This document shows, in pieces, positions 11,303-20,667 of a stretch of DNA of 64,000 nt (its first letter is position 1; each line of letters starts with the position of its first letter). The translations under genes and the position numbers were made by a program. The notes below the pieces were generated by a model, which saw nothing but the letters and a program-made list of their open reading frames with translations, searched no databases and was not told the origin of the DNA. Source of the stretch: Enterobacteriaceae endosymbiont of Macroplea appendiculata (GTDB lineage Bacteria > Pseudomonadota > Gammaproteobacteria > Enterobacterales > Enterobacteriaceae); assembly GCF_012571605.1 (NCBI RefSeq), contig NZ_CP046220.1, positions 188,318-252,317 on the forward strand. The letters are read 5' to 3'.

Positions 11303-12880
11303 ATGATAAGTAATACAAATAAATATGCATTTATTAGTGTTGTAAATAAATCTCATCTTTTAACCTTAGTTAAAATATTAATACAATATAAGTACAATAT
11401 TATTGCTAATCCAAAAACGTATTTATTTTTAAAATCTCAAGGATATCCGGTTATTAATTTAGTTAATTATTTACAGGATAATAATTCTATATCTAATGTA
11501 AATTTATTATCAAATAATAAGATTTATCATGGAATTTCTAGTAATAGAAGTATACAAGATATCACTTTATTTAAACAAAATAATATTTATTTTATTGACT
11601 TAGTAGTTATTAATATATATGATTTTTATATTTATGATAATGATCAAGTCATAAATGTTGAAAATTCAATTAATAATATAGATAATATTACATCATATTT
11701 ATTGTTATCAGCTGCAAAAAACTATAAATATGTTACTTCTATAATCGATCCTATTGATTATGATTTTATTATTAGTGAATTACAATCTAATTGTTTTATT
11801 TCTGTGAATACAAAAATACAATTAGCCAATAAAACATTTGATTATGTTTATTTATATATTAAAAAATTATCTACATTTTTTAACACACATCGTGATTACT
11901 TATTATATAAAAATGTAAACACAGATGTTTCAAAATATAATATTAATAAATTTTCTTCACAACAAAAAGATAATATACAATATGAATCAAGCGACTATCA
12001 TCAAAAACAATTTTTAAATAATATAGAAGAATATTTAAAACAAAGTAATTTACAACAAATACAAGGTAAAGAGCTGTTATATATTGATTACATTACTATT
12101 AAAATAATACTTGATTATTTTAATATTTTTATTCAACCAACATGTATTATTTTCCAAAATACACAATTATGTTCTGTAGCATCAAATATAATTTTAGTAC
12201 AAGCTTATATTAATGCTTATTGTGCGAATAATGTTTTGATACAAAATGACATGATAATTGGTTTAAATCAACCATTAAATATAGATACAGTGACACATCT
12301 AGTCCAACATACACATATTAAAATTATTTTAGTTCCTGATATTACATATAAAGCTCGACAAATGTTATCAAAAAAAAATATTATTGTATTAATATATAAA
12401 TTAAGTAAGAATAGTAAAAAGATTAATATACAATATATTAATCAAGATTATTTTGTTAATAAATCTAATGATTATATTTTCCAGCAAAAAAACATTAATA
12501 TTGTTAGTTTAAGACAACCTACACAACAAGAAATGAAAGATATGTTTTTTTGCTGGAAAATTATCAAATTAATTAAAACTAATAGTATTATTTGCAGTAA
12601 AAATAATATTACTTTAGGTATTGGAAATAGTAAGATTGATTTATTTCATGCTATTAAAATTGCTATTAAAAATGCAAAGATAAATGGATTTAATACCAAA
12701 AATTCATGTATAGCTTCTGAAGCTTTTATTACTTCAGAAAAATGTATACATTATATGGCTAAATATGGTATTACATGCATTATACAACCTGGTGGTGCTA
12801 TACATGATAAAATGATTATTAGTGTTGCCAACAAATATAATATATCTATGATTTTTACTAATATTCGCTATATATCATAA
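11303..12880 (+). CDS. purH: PurH-like protein with lost active sites
   Basis: Homologue of the bifunctional AICAR transformylase/IMP cyclohydrolase, the last two steps of purine synthesis. The length, 525 residues, matches E. coli (529), and the C-terminal part is easy to align (RQPTQQEMKDMFFCWKIIK, YGITCIIQPGGAIHD, ISMIFTNIRY). The catalytic parts are not conserved. The cyclohydrolase motif GRVKTLHPKVHGG is replaced around residues 69-80 by LLSNNKIYHGIS. The transformylase motif KHANPCG is replaced at residues 285-291 by QNTQLCS, so the catalytic Lys-His pair is absent, and the SAFGGI segment is unrecognisable. The frame is nevertheless unbroken. The gene is followed closely by fpr. It is either early in decay or kept for a structural or unknown role. 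Confidence 0.85.
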   Translation: MISNTNKYAFISVVNKSHLLTLVKILIQYKYNIIANPKTYLFLKSQGYPVINLVNYLQDNNSISNVNLLSNNKIYHGISSNRSIQDITLFKQNNIYFIDLVVINIYDFYIYDNDQVINVENSINNIDNITSYLLLSAAKNYKYVTSIIDPIDYDFIISELQSNCFISVNTKIQLANKTFDYVYLYIKKLSTFFNTHRDYLLYKNVNTDVSKYNINKFSSQQKDNIQYESSDYHQKQFLNNIEEYLKQSNLQQIQGKELLYIDYITIKIILDYFNIFIQPTCIIFQNTQLCSVASNIILVQAYINAYCANNVLIQNDMIIGLNQPLNIDTVTHLVQHTHIKIILVPDITYKARQMLSKKNIIVLIYKLSKNSKKINIQYINQDYFVNKSNDYIFQQKNINIVSLRQPTQQEMKDMFFCWKIIKLIKTNSIICSKNNITLGIGNSKIDLFHAIKIAIKNAKINGFNTKNSCIASEAFITSEKCIHYMAKYGITCIIQPGGAIHDKMIISVANKYNISMIFTNIRYIS

Positions 12881-12925
12881 TTTATAATATAATAATTCTT
12901 AAAATATTTTATATTTGGATACTAT

Positions 12926-13681
12926 ATGACAGATTGGATAACAGGAAAAATAAAAAAAATAAAATATTGGCCTAAAAATTTATTTAGTATTATTATACAT
13001 GCCAATATTAATATGTTTCTTCCAGGACAATTTACAAAATTATCTTTAAAAATTAATAACATGCAAGTACAAAGAGCATATTCTTATATTAATGCTCCAG
13101 AAAATAAAAATCATGAATTTTATATTAAAAATATTATTTGCGGTAAATTAACATCATATTTAAAATCATTAAAATATGATGATAATATTATGATAGCTAA
13201 ACAAGCGTTCGGAACATTTACTATAAAAAATATTAATCCTTGTCAAAACTTGTGGATGATTTCTACTGGGACAGGAATAGGACCATACTTATCAATATTA
13301 CAAGATGGTCAATGCTTTAAAAAATTTAAAAAAATTATTTTAGTATATTCTATACCAAATATGGAATATTTTAGTTATTACCATTTAGTTAGGTCTTTAT
13401 ATAAAAAATATCATAAACAATTAATTGTACAAATTATTTTAACACAACAACATCATGTAAATAATGAAAATTTTTTATATGGACGTATACCACAATTAAT
13501 TTCAAACAAAATTTTAGAACATAAAATTAATATTAAAATTCATAAAGATTCTACACATATAATGTTATGTGGAAATCCTAATATGATAAAAGAAACAAAA
13601 AGTATTTTACAACATGATTATAATTTAAAAAAAAATTACATTGATTTACAAGGTCATATTACTACAGAACAATATTGGTAA
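12926..13681 (+). CDS. fpr: Ferredoxin/flavodoxin-NADP+ reductase
   Basis: FAD enzyme that moves electrons between NADPH and ferredoxin or flavodoxin, supporting Fe-S enzymes and radical reactions in the cytoplasm. The 251 residues align throughout with E. coli Fpr (248). Visible are MTDWITGKI at the start, the FAD-binding RAYSYINAP near residue 54, the NADP-binding STGTGIGPYLSIL near residue 112, MLCGNPNMIKE, and the C-terminal aromatic in TTEQYW. It lies 45 bases after purH and 42 before tpiA, on the same strand. The Fe-S dehydratase IlvD and the Nfu protein in this window give it context. Confidence 0.95.
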   Translation: MTDWITGKIKKIKYWPKNLFSIIIHANINMFLPGQFTKLSLKINNMQVQRAYSYINAPENKNHEFYIKNIICGKLTSYLKSLKYDDNIMIAKQAFGTFTIKNINPCQNLWMISTGTGIGPYLSILQDGQCFKKFKKIILVYSIPNMEYFSYYHLVRSLYKKYHKQLIVQIILTQQHHVNNENFLYGRIPQLISNKILEHKINIKIHKDSTHIMLCGNPNMIKETKSILQHDYNLKKNYIDLQGHITTEQYW

Positions 13682-13723
13682 TATGTATTACAAATAATTT
13701 ATATAATATATGTGGCATAAGAT

Positions 13724-14509
13724 ATGAAAAAATTTTTGATTATAGGTAATTGGAAATTGCATGGTAATTTAAATTTTATAAAACATAGTATGCAACAATT
13801 AATTTTTTATATACAAAATAACAAACTACTATATAGTGAATTATCTATTGCAGCACCTTATACTTATCTACATTATATATATAATAATATACCAGATAAA
13901 TTATTTAATATAAGTGCACAAAATGTTGATATACATACAATAGGCTCTTATACTGGAGAAATATCAGTATATATGTTAAAAGATATTGGTGTTAAATATG
14001 TTATTATAGGGCATTCTGAACGAAGATTGTTACATAACGAAAATAATGAAGTTATTGCACATAAATTATCTCTAGTTAAATCTGTAGGGTTAATACCCAT
14101 ATTATGTATTGGTGAAACACTGTGTGAAAAAAATAATAACCAAACAATTAATATTTGTATTAATCAAATTAATACTATTATTAAAAAATATAGTATTAAT
14201 TTTTTAAAAAATATTATTATTGCCTACGAACCTGTTTGGGCTATTGGTTCTGGTATAGTACCTAACATATGCGAAATACAAAAAACTATTACATGTTTAA
14301 AACAATATATTAAAAAAATAAGTATAGATATAGCTAATAGTATTTTATTTCAATATGGCGGATCAGTTAATTTTAATAATCTGGACCAGTTTATTCATAC
14401 CAAAAATATAGATGGTTTATTAATTGGTAAAGCATCATTAGATATCGATCTTTTTATAAAAATTATTGAAAAAATTGATCAAAAACTAATTTTTATTCAT
14501 AGGTCTTAA
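13724..14509 (+). CDS. tpiA: Triose-phosphate isomerase
   Basis: Interconverts dihydroxyacetone phosphate and glyceraldehyde 3-phosphate in glycolysis. The 261 residues (E. coli 255) show the active-site Lys in GNWKLHGN, the His in IGHSERR, the Glu in AYEPVWAIGSG and the phosphate-binding QYGGSVN. The 3' end overlaps the convergently transcribed lysS by 24 bases. fpr and tpiA are also close neighbours in E. coli, so this is a preserved block. Confidence 0.97.
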   Translation: MKKFLIIGNWKLHGNLNFIKHSMQQLIFYIQNNKLLYSELSIAAPYTYLHYIYNNIPDKLFNISAQNVDIHTIGSYTGEISVYMLKDIGVKYVIIGHSERRLLHNENNEVIAHKLSLVKSVGLIPILCIGETLCEKNNNQTINICINQINTIIKKYSINFLKNIIIAYEPVWAIGSGIVPNICEIQKTITCLKQYIKKISIDIANSILFQYGGSVNFNNLDQFIHTKNIDGLLIGKASLDIDLFIKIIEKIDQKLIFIHRS

Positions 14510-16003
14510 TGCAGGAAATAATATTACATCTCGAATAGATGGACAATTAGTAAATAACATAATTAATCTGTCTATTCCTATACCTAAACCTGCAGTTGGT
14601 GGCAAACCGTATTCTAATGCTTCTATATAATCATGATCAATAATCGTACACGTATTTGTTATAGTAGTATTTTGATCATATAGTGTTTTTTGTTGGACAA
14701 ATCTTTGTTGTTGTTCTTGTGGATCATTTAATTCCGAAAAACCGTTTGCAATTTCCATACCACACATAAAAAATTCAAATCTATCAGTTATATCATGATT
14801 CATATCATTACTCCGTGCTAATGGTGATATTGCTACGGGATATTCTGTAATAAATGTTGGAGCAACTAATTTATGAATAACTTTTTCTTCAAAAAGTACA
14901 GATATTATTTCTCCTAAACTAAAATAATCTGGTATATTTAATTTAAATAAATGCATTATTTTTTTTAATTCTAAAATATTATTTAATATTTCTAATGTTA
15001 TATTAGGACAATATAATATTATTGCTTCTTTCATAGTTAAAATATTAAAAGGTTTATTTAGGTCAAAAATATACTTACCATATTTTATGTTTTTAGTATG
15101 AAAAATATTATAGTATGTATCTTTGAATAATTTTTCTAATAATACTATTAGATCTTTATAATCAGCATATGCTATATATAATTCCATCATAGTAAATTCA
15201 GGATTATGTTGTGTTGAAATACCTTCATTACGAAAATTTTTATTAATTTCGAAAACCTTATTAAAACCTCCAATGACTAGTCTTTTTAAATATAACTCTG
15301 GAGATATACGTAAGTACATGTCTATGTTATATGTATTATGATGTGTAATAAATGGTCTAGCATTAGCACCACCAGGAATATTTTGCATCATAGGTGTTTC
15401 AACTTCGATAAAATTCATTTTATGCATGTAATTACGTATATATGCAATAATTTTAGATCTTGTAATAAAAAGTTTTTGGGAATCTTTATTTACTATTAAA
15501 TCTAAATAACGTTTACGATATTTTGTTTCTTGATTATTTAATCCATGATATTTATTTGGTAATTGTCTTAATGTCTTTGTTAATAAATAAAATTTTTGAC
15601 AATAAATAGATAATACACCAGTTTTAGTAGTAAATACAGTACCTGTAATGCCAATTATATCTCCTAAATCTATTTGTTTGATACATTCTTTATATGAAAT
15701 ATTCAATAAACTATTTTTTGTAAAATAAATTTGCATTACGTCTGATTCATCTTTTATTTGTATAAAAGTTGCTTTACCCATAATACGTAAATTAATAATA
15801 CGTCCTGCTAAATGATATATAGTGGTATCTTTACCTTGTTTTTTTTTAATAAAATGTTTATATAACATTTGCGATGTTATATTTATTTTAAAATTATTTG
15901 GATAAGCATTTTTTTTTTTTTTTATTTTATGTAATTTTTCTATTCTATATTGTCTAATGATATTATTATTCGATATATTATTTTTAATATGTTTATTCGT
16001 CAT
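14486..16003 (-). CDS. lysS: Lysyl-tRNA synthetase, class II
   Basis: Charges tRNA-Lys. The 505 residues equal the E. coli length. An N-terminal OB-fold anticodon-binding domain (AGRIINLRIMGKATFIQIKD) is followed by class II motif 2 (FRNEGISTQHNPEFTMMEL), the NGFSELNDPQEQQQRF block and motif 3 (GLGIGIDRLIMLFTN). Codons for KIKKKKNAY near residue 30 contain a run of 15 A (T 15909-15923 on the plus strand), the longest homopolymer I saw, where polymerase slippage is likely. It follows prfB by 21 bases, the conserved prfB-lysS operon. Its last 24 bases overlap tpiA. Confidence 0.97.
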   Translation of the reverse strand: MTNKHIKNNISNNNIIRQYRIEKLHKIKKKKNAYPNNFKINITSQMLYKHFIKKKQGKDTTIYHLAGRIINLRIMGKATFIQIKDESDVMQIYFTKNSLLNISYKECIKQIDLGDIIGITGTVFTTKTGVLSIYCQKFYLLTKTLRQLPNKYHGLNNQETKYRKRYLDLIVNKDSQKLFITRSKIIAYIRNYMHKMNFIEVETPMMQNIPGGANARPFITHHNTYNIDMYLRISPELYLKRLVIGGFNKVFEINKNFRNEGISTQHNPEFTMMELYIAYADYKDLIVLLEKLFKDTYYNIFHTKNIKYGKYIFDLNKPFNILTMKEAIILYCPNITLEILNNILELKKIMHLFKLNIPDYFSLGEIISVLFEEKVIHKLVAPTFITEYPVAISPLARSNDMNHDITDRFEFFMCGMEIANGFSELNDPQEQQQRFVQQKTLYDQNTTITNTCTIIDHDYIEALEYGLPPTAGLGIGIDRLIMLFTNCPSIRDVILFPALRPMNKN

Positions 16004-16024
16004 AAAAAATAACCTTATATATTT

Positions 16025-17128
16025 TTATAATCCTAATTTTAAACTAGCTTTGATAAACGGATCTAAATTACCATTTTCTAATACAGATGGTATGTTATTT
16101 ATTATAATTCCTGTTCTAACATCTTTAATTCGTGAATCATCTAGTATATAAGAACGTATTTGATATCCCCAACTAATATCTAATTTATTTTTTTCTATTT
16201 TTTTTTGTGTTTGTTTTTGTATAAAATATTGTAATTTATATAATTTTAATTTTATTTGTTTAATAGCTTGTTGTTTATTTTGATGTTGTGATCTATTATT
16301 TTGGCATTGTGTAACTATACCTGTAGGAAGATGTGTTATACGTACAGCCGATTCAGTACGATTTACATGTTGTCCTCCAGAACCTGAAGCTCTATAAACA
16401 TCAATTCGTAAATCATCTACCTTTATAGAAACATTAATATGTTGTTCTATATCAGGATATACAAAAGTAGAAACAAAAGAAGTATGTCTTCTATGTGAAG
16501 AACTAAATGGACTTTTCCTAACTAATCGATGTATCCCGCTTTCAGTTCTTAACCAACCAAAAGCATAATTACCTTTAATATGTATTGTGACAGATTTTAT
16601 ACTACCATCAAGTTCACCAGTAGTTTCTTCTGTTATAATTGTTTTAAATTTTTTATTTTCTGCCCATTTTAAATACATTTTCATAATTATTTGTGCCCAA
16701 TCTTGTGATTCTATTCCTCCAGATCCAGCTTTTATATCTATAAAACAATCTTTTTCATCATTTTTTTTATTAAATAATTTTGTAAATTCTAAATAGTTTA
16801 TTTGTTTTTTAAGGTTATTTAATATTTTAATAGATTCTTTAATCATAATATTATCATTAGTTTCTATAGCTAACTTTATTAATTCATTCATATCTATCAA
16901 TTCTTTCTGTATATTATTTAATAAAAATAAAATATTATTAATTTTAGATTTTTTTTTTTTTAATTTATATATTAGGGTAAAATTATTCCAATTATCAGGA
17001 TGCGCCAAAGTATTATTAATATCTAATATTTGTTTTTGATATTTAGAATAATTAAAAATACTACGAATAAAATTATTTCTTTTTTGTATATCTTTCAATT
17101 TTTTTTGTATTAAATATATTACACACAT
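16025..17128 (-). CDS. prfB: Peptide chain release factor 2, without programmed frameshift
   Basis: Releases completed proteins at UGA and UAA. The stop-recognition tripeptide SPF is present in VRKSPFSSSHRRHTSF and the catalytic GGQ in ASGSGGQHVNRTESAVR. The frame is open upstream to 17233, but the ATG at 17128 gives 367 residues (E. coli 365), aligns with the family N-terminus and has AAAGGA six bases upstream; the ATG at 17134 would touch that site. In most bacteria an in-frame UGA around codon 26 forces a regulatory +1 shift at CTTTGAC. Here the same place reads ATT TTT AAT TAT, one continuous frame, so that autoregulation is gone. A run of 13 A lies in the coding strand (16949-16961). Confidence 0.95.
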   Translation of the reverse strand: MCVIYLIQKKLKDIQKRNNFIRSIFNYSKYQKQILDINNTLAHPDNWNNFTLIYKLKKKKSKINNILFLLNNIQKELIDMNELIKLAIETNDNIMIKESIKILNNLKKQINYLEFTKLFNKKNDEKDCFIDIKAGSGGIESQDWAQIIMKMYLKWAENKKFKTIITEETTGELDGSIKSVTIHIKGNYAFGWLRTESGIHRLVRKSPFSSSHRRHTSFVSTFVYPDIEQHINVSIKVDDLRIDVYRASGSGGQHVNRTESAVRITHLPTGIVTQCQNNRSQHQNKQQAIKQIKLKLYKLQYFIQKQTQKKIEKNKLDISWGYQIRSYILDDSRIKDVRTGIIINNIPSVLENGNLDPFIKASLKLGL

Positions 17129-17283
17129 TATCATTCCTTTATTTAATACAAAAATATCATTCACACATACATTAAATGTATTTGTATATAAAAAAGAGAT
17201 ATGAAGTAAAATTACCATACATACTAGAAACAAAATATTACATTTTATAGAAAAACATTTATACTTGCAAATAGAATTTATAA

Positions 17284-17356
17284 TAGCCCTTGTTGGATTT
17301 GAACCAACGACCTAACGATTATGAGTCGTTTGCTCTAACCGCTGAGCTAAAGGGCT
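17284..17356 (-). tRNA. ileX: tRNA-Ile (anticodon CAU, needs lysidine)
   Basis: A 73-base cloverleaf on the minus strand: acceptor AGCCCTT with AAGGGCT, D-arm GCTCAGCGGTTAGAGC, anticodon loop CTCATAA, T-arm GTTGGTTCAAATCCAAC. CAU occurs in three tRNAs, but the D-loop AGCGGTTA and the GGTCGTTGG segment match E. coli tRNA-Ile2 and not the elongator or initiator tRNA-Met. The first base must be changed to lysidine by TilS (encoded at 52973-54292) so that AUA is read. CCA is not encoded. The first acceptor pair is A-U rather than G-C. Confidence 0.92.
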
Positions 17357-17406
17357 AATAACTATAATATATAAAATAATATTATTAATTACAACAAAAT
17401 TTTTTA

Positions 17407-18849
17407 TTAGTTATTTATTATAATAAATAAGTCATGTTTTGTACGTAAAATATGTAAAACAATTATATTTTTTTTTTTATATTTTAAAAATATTTTTTCC
17501 ATATCTTTTATATTATAAATTTTATGATTATTTACTTCAAAAATAATATCATTTTTTTGCAATCCTATTTGTTTATATATAGAATTATATTGAATATTAT
17601 TAATACGGACACCAAAAATTTTATGGTTTCCCCCCTGACTAATAATATTAGTCAAATTAACTCCAGTTAAAAAATCTTGTTTTACATTATATTTTATATT
17701 ATCTTCAACATTTTGTAATGTTACTATAACATTTTTAATAAAAAGACCTTGTCTATTAATTCCTAATTTAATTTTTGTACCTGCTGGATAAGTACTTACT
17801 TTAGCGCGTAATAACATATAATCATTAATTTTTTTATTATTTAAATGAGTAATAATATCACCAGCTTTTAAAGCTGATTTTTTATTCCAGACTTCTTGTA
17901 CAAATATACCTGAAATATTTTTTTTTATATGTAACGCATCATGTAAATTATTATCAAGATTAGTTGCAGAAATACCTAAAAAACCATGTTGCATGGTACC
18001 AAATAGATTAATTTGTCGTATAAATCTTTTTATTGTATTACTAGGTATAGCAAAACCAACACCCACATTACCACCATTAGATGATGCTACAATAGCAGTA
18101 TTCATACCAACTAATTCTCCATTTAGATTAATTAAAGCACCACCAGAATTACCACGATTAATAGCAGCATCAGTTTGAATAAATTCTTCGAAACGGTTAG
18201 TATTAACACCAGAACGTTCTAAAGCAGAAATAATTCCTGTTGTTACTGTATTACCTAAACCAAAAGGATTACCAATTGCTATAACATAATCACCAACATT
18301 TACAGTATCAGAATTAGCCATCCTTATTTCTTGTAACATAATATTAGGATTAATTTTGATTATAGCAATATCTGATTTCATGTCTTTATAAATTATTGTA
18401 GCTAAATAAGTCATGCCATTATTTAATTTTACAGTAATAGTATTAGCATGATCAATAACATGACTATTAGTGATAATAAAACCTTTATTAGCATTAATAA
18501 TGATGCCAGAACCAATAGCATTAAATTTTTCTTCTACAGTATTTTCAATATTACTACATAAAGGCGAATTAAAATATGATGAATTTGGTTCACATAAATG
18601 TTGCTCAATAATAAAATTTTGTAATTTTTCTGGAATAGTAAAATTTTTTGTAATAATACTGCCATCAACATGTATGCTTACTACAGCAGATATTACTTTT
18701 TCTATTATAGGAGCTAAAGTAGGTTTTTTTTGTGCAACAATTATATTTTTTCTAAAAAATACTGGATTTTGAATATTAGTAGCATAACATGTGTGTATAT
18801 TTGTTATCCAAATAACAAATATACATAATAATAATTTAATTTTTCGCAT
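17407..18849 (-). CDS. degP: Periplasmic serine protease/chaperone DegP
   Basis: Heat-shock protease that removes misfolded envelope proteins. The 480 residues (E. coli 474) begin with a signal peptide (MRKIKLLLCIFVIWITNIHT, then CYA before the likely cleavage). The triad is visible as His in ITNSHVIDHAN, Asp in MKSDIAIIK and Ser in RGNSGGALINLNGE. Two PDZ domains follow (FLGISATNL region and FGVRINNIQYNSIYKQIG). The cysteine pair in the regulatory loop, LCEPNSSYFNSPLC, is typical of DegP rather than DegQ or DegS. tRNA-Ile lies 50 bases downstream on the same strand. Confidence 0.94.
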   Translation of the reverse strand: MRKIKLLLCIFVIWITNIHTCYATNIQNPVFFRKNIIVAQKKPTLAPIIEKVISAVVSIHVDGSIITKNFTIPEKLQNFIIEQHLCEPNSSYFNSPLCSNIENTVEEKFNAIGSGIIINANKGFIITNSHVIDHANTITVKLNNGMTYLATIIYKDMKSDIAIIKINPNIMLQEIRMANSDTVNVGDYVIAIGNPFGLGNTVTTGIISALERSGVNTNRFEEFIQTDAAINRGNSGGALINLNGELVGMNTAIVASSNGGNVGVGFAIPSNTIKRFIRQINLFGTMQHGFLGISATNLDNNLHDALHIKKNISGIFVQEVWNKKSALKAGDIITHLNNKKINDYMLLRAKVSTYPAGTKIKLGINRQGLFIKNVIVTLQNVEDNIKYNVKQDFLTGVNLTNIISQGGNHKIFGVRINNIQYNSIYKQIGLQKNDIIFEVNNHKIYNIKDMEKIFLKYKKKNIIVLHILRTKHDLFIIINN

Positions 18850-18974
18850 AAAAATATTTTCTCATAAAAAATTTAATATAGTAAAATATTAATTTTATTT
18901 AAAATATTGTTCATATTAATTACATATTTATTTACCATTTTTTCATAGTTATACAAATTTTTGATTAAATGCTG

Positions 18975-18980
18975 TATAAT
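18975..18980 (+). promoter_or_regulatory. Possible -10 box for rpiA
   Basis: A perfect TATAAT lies 37 bases before the rpiA start codon in the divergent gap with degP. No good -35 hexamer lies 16-18 bases upstream, and TATAAT-like strings are frequent by chance at this base composition. Confidence 0.3.
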
Positions 18981-19017
18981 ATAAATATTATATCAATGGA
19001 TAATTTTTATAATAAAA

Positions 19018-19704
19018 ATGTATAGTCAATTAAAAAAAAATGCTTCTAAATGTGCTTTAAAATATATAAATAATAACAATATTATTGGTATTGGTTCAGG
19101 TACTACGATGCTTCATTTTATTAAAATATTAAGTAAAATGCAAAAAAATATTCTTGGTGTAGTTGCAGCATCAAAAATATCTATAAAAACATTAAAAAAA
19201 TATAATTTTAATATATATAATATACATGATATAAATCATATTAATATATATTTTGATAGTGCTGATGAAATTAATCAAGATATGCAAATGATTAAAGGTG
19301 GGGGAGGAGCATTAACTAATGAAAAAATTATTGCAAATTTTTCTAAAATTTTTGTTTGTATAGTAGATCAATCTAAGATTGTTAATAATTTAGGTATCAC
19401 ACATCCTTTACCTATCGAAATTATACCTAATTCTAAATCTTATATTACTAAAATAATATCTAATTTAGGTGCAATTGTAAAATGTCGTCCAAATTTTATA
19501 ACAGAACATGGTAATATAATATTAGATGTTTATAACTTAAATATTTATAATCCAATTAAAACTGAAGAATATATTAATGCTATTCCTGGTGTTATTACAG
19601 TTGGTTTATTTGCAAATAGGCCAGCAGATATTGTAGTAATTGGTAAAAAAAATCTATTAGTTTCTACTAAATATAATAAGCATTTTAAAAAAATATTTGT
19701 TTAA
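19018..19704 (+). CDS. rpiA: Ribose-5-phosphate isomerase A
   Basis: Interconverts ribose 5-phosphate and ribulose 5-phosphate, supplying ribose for nucleotides and histidine. The 228 residues (E. coli 219) carry GIGSGTTMLHFI near residue 26, the catalytic acidic pair in FDSADEIN and the loop KGGGGALTNEKI. ATG start. It is divergent from degP and 68 bases before dapF on the same strand, a pairing not seen in E. coli. Confidence 0.96.
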   Translation: MYSQLKKNASKCALKYINNNNIIGIGSGTTMLHFIKILSKMQKNILGVVAASKISIKTLKKYNFNIYNIHDINHINIYFDSADEINQDMQMIKGGGGALTNEKIIANFSKIFVCIVDQSKIVNNLGITHPLPIEIIPNSKSYITKIISNLGAIVKCRPNFITEHGNIILDVYNLNIYNPIKTEEYINAIPGVITVGLFANRPADIVVIGKKNLLVSTKYNKHFKKIFV

Positions 19705-19772
19705 TTATAATTAATTATTATGTAATCTAAATTTATATAAAAATATGATTTATTATAAATTAATATCATTAT

Positions 19773-20603
19773 ATGAATATTAAATTTTCTAAAATGCATG
19801 CATTAGGTAATGATTTTGTTATCACAAATAACATTCAACAAAAATTAATATTAAATTCTAATATTATTAAACAATTGTCTAATAGACATACTGGAATAGG
19901 TTTCGATCAGTTATTAATTGCAGAAATATCTAATGTTGCAAATATTGATTTTAATTATCGAATTTTTAATGCAGATGGTACTGAAGTAGAACAATGTGGT
20001 AATGGCGCACGATGTTTTGCATTGTATTTAAAAAAAAAATGTTTAACTTTAAAAAATAATATTTTTGTCAAAACTAAAAACAGGGTTTTAAAAATAAAAT
20101 TTTTAGATAATAATATTATTTGTGTAAATATGGGAATACCATTATTTTTACCAAAAGATATTCCTTATATTACTAATAAAACACAAGAAAATTATAAAAT
20201 AAAATTTCATAATAAATATGTATATTTTAATATAGTTTCTATAGGTAATCCCCATTGTGTTATTCAAGTACCGTCAATTAATAATTATCCTGTAAAACTT
20301 ATTGGTTCTTTTATTGAAGATCATCATGTTTTTCCTAAGAAAATTAATGTTAATTTCATGGAAATAGTAAATAATACAAATATTAAGTTACGTGTTTATG
20401 AAAGAGGTGTTGGCGAAACATATTCATGTGGTTCTGGTGCTTGTGCATCTGTGGCTGTTGGAATAAAAAAAAAATTGTTATCTCATAATGTACAAGTAGA
20501 CTTAATGGGTGGTTACGTTAAAGTTATATGGGATCATGTGACCAGTAATTTATTTTTATTAGGTACAGCATGTCATATTTATGATGGCAATATAAATATA
20601 TAA
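19773..20603 (+). CDS. dapF: Diaminopimelate epimerase
   Basis: Converts LL- to meso-diaminopimelate, for lysine and peptidoglycan. The 276 residues (E. coli 274) contain both catalytic cysteines, in VEQCGNGARCFALYL and YSCGSGACASVAVG, plus the N-terminal KMHALGNDFV. A run of ten A lies inside the YLKKKCL codons. In E. coli dapF is followed by yigA, xerC, yigB and uvrD; here uvrD follows directly, so xerC and yigB have been deleted from this locus. Confidence 0.97.
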   Translation: MNIKFSKMHALGNDFVITNNIQQKLILNSNIIKQLSNRHTGIGFDQLLIAEISNVANIDFNYRIFNADGTEVEQCGNGARCFALYLKKKCLTLKNNIFVKTKNRVLKIKFLDNNIICVNMGIPLFLPKDIPYITNKTQENYKIKFHNKYVYFNIVSIGNPHCVIQVPSINNYPVKLIGSFIEDHHVFPKKINVNFMEIVNNTNIKLRVYERGVGETYSCGSGACASVAVGIKKKLLSHNVQVDLMGGYVKVIWDHVTSNLFLLGTACHIYDGNINI

Positions 20604-20667
20604 AATAATATATATATGTATTTATTTTCGTCTACAACTAAATATTTTAAAATATATAAAGAAAACC

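Noticed and set aside
17129-17233. N-terminal extension of RF2 from an upstream ATG
   Set aside because: The extra 35 residues do not match the family, while the ATG at 17128 aligns and has AAAGGA at the right distance.
17284-17356. Reading the CAU tRNA as elongator or initiator tRNA-Met
   Set aside because: D-loop and T-arm sequences follow tRNA-Ile2, and tilS is present.
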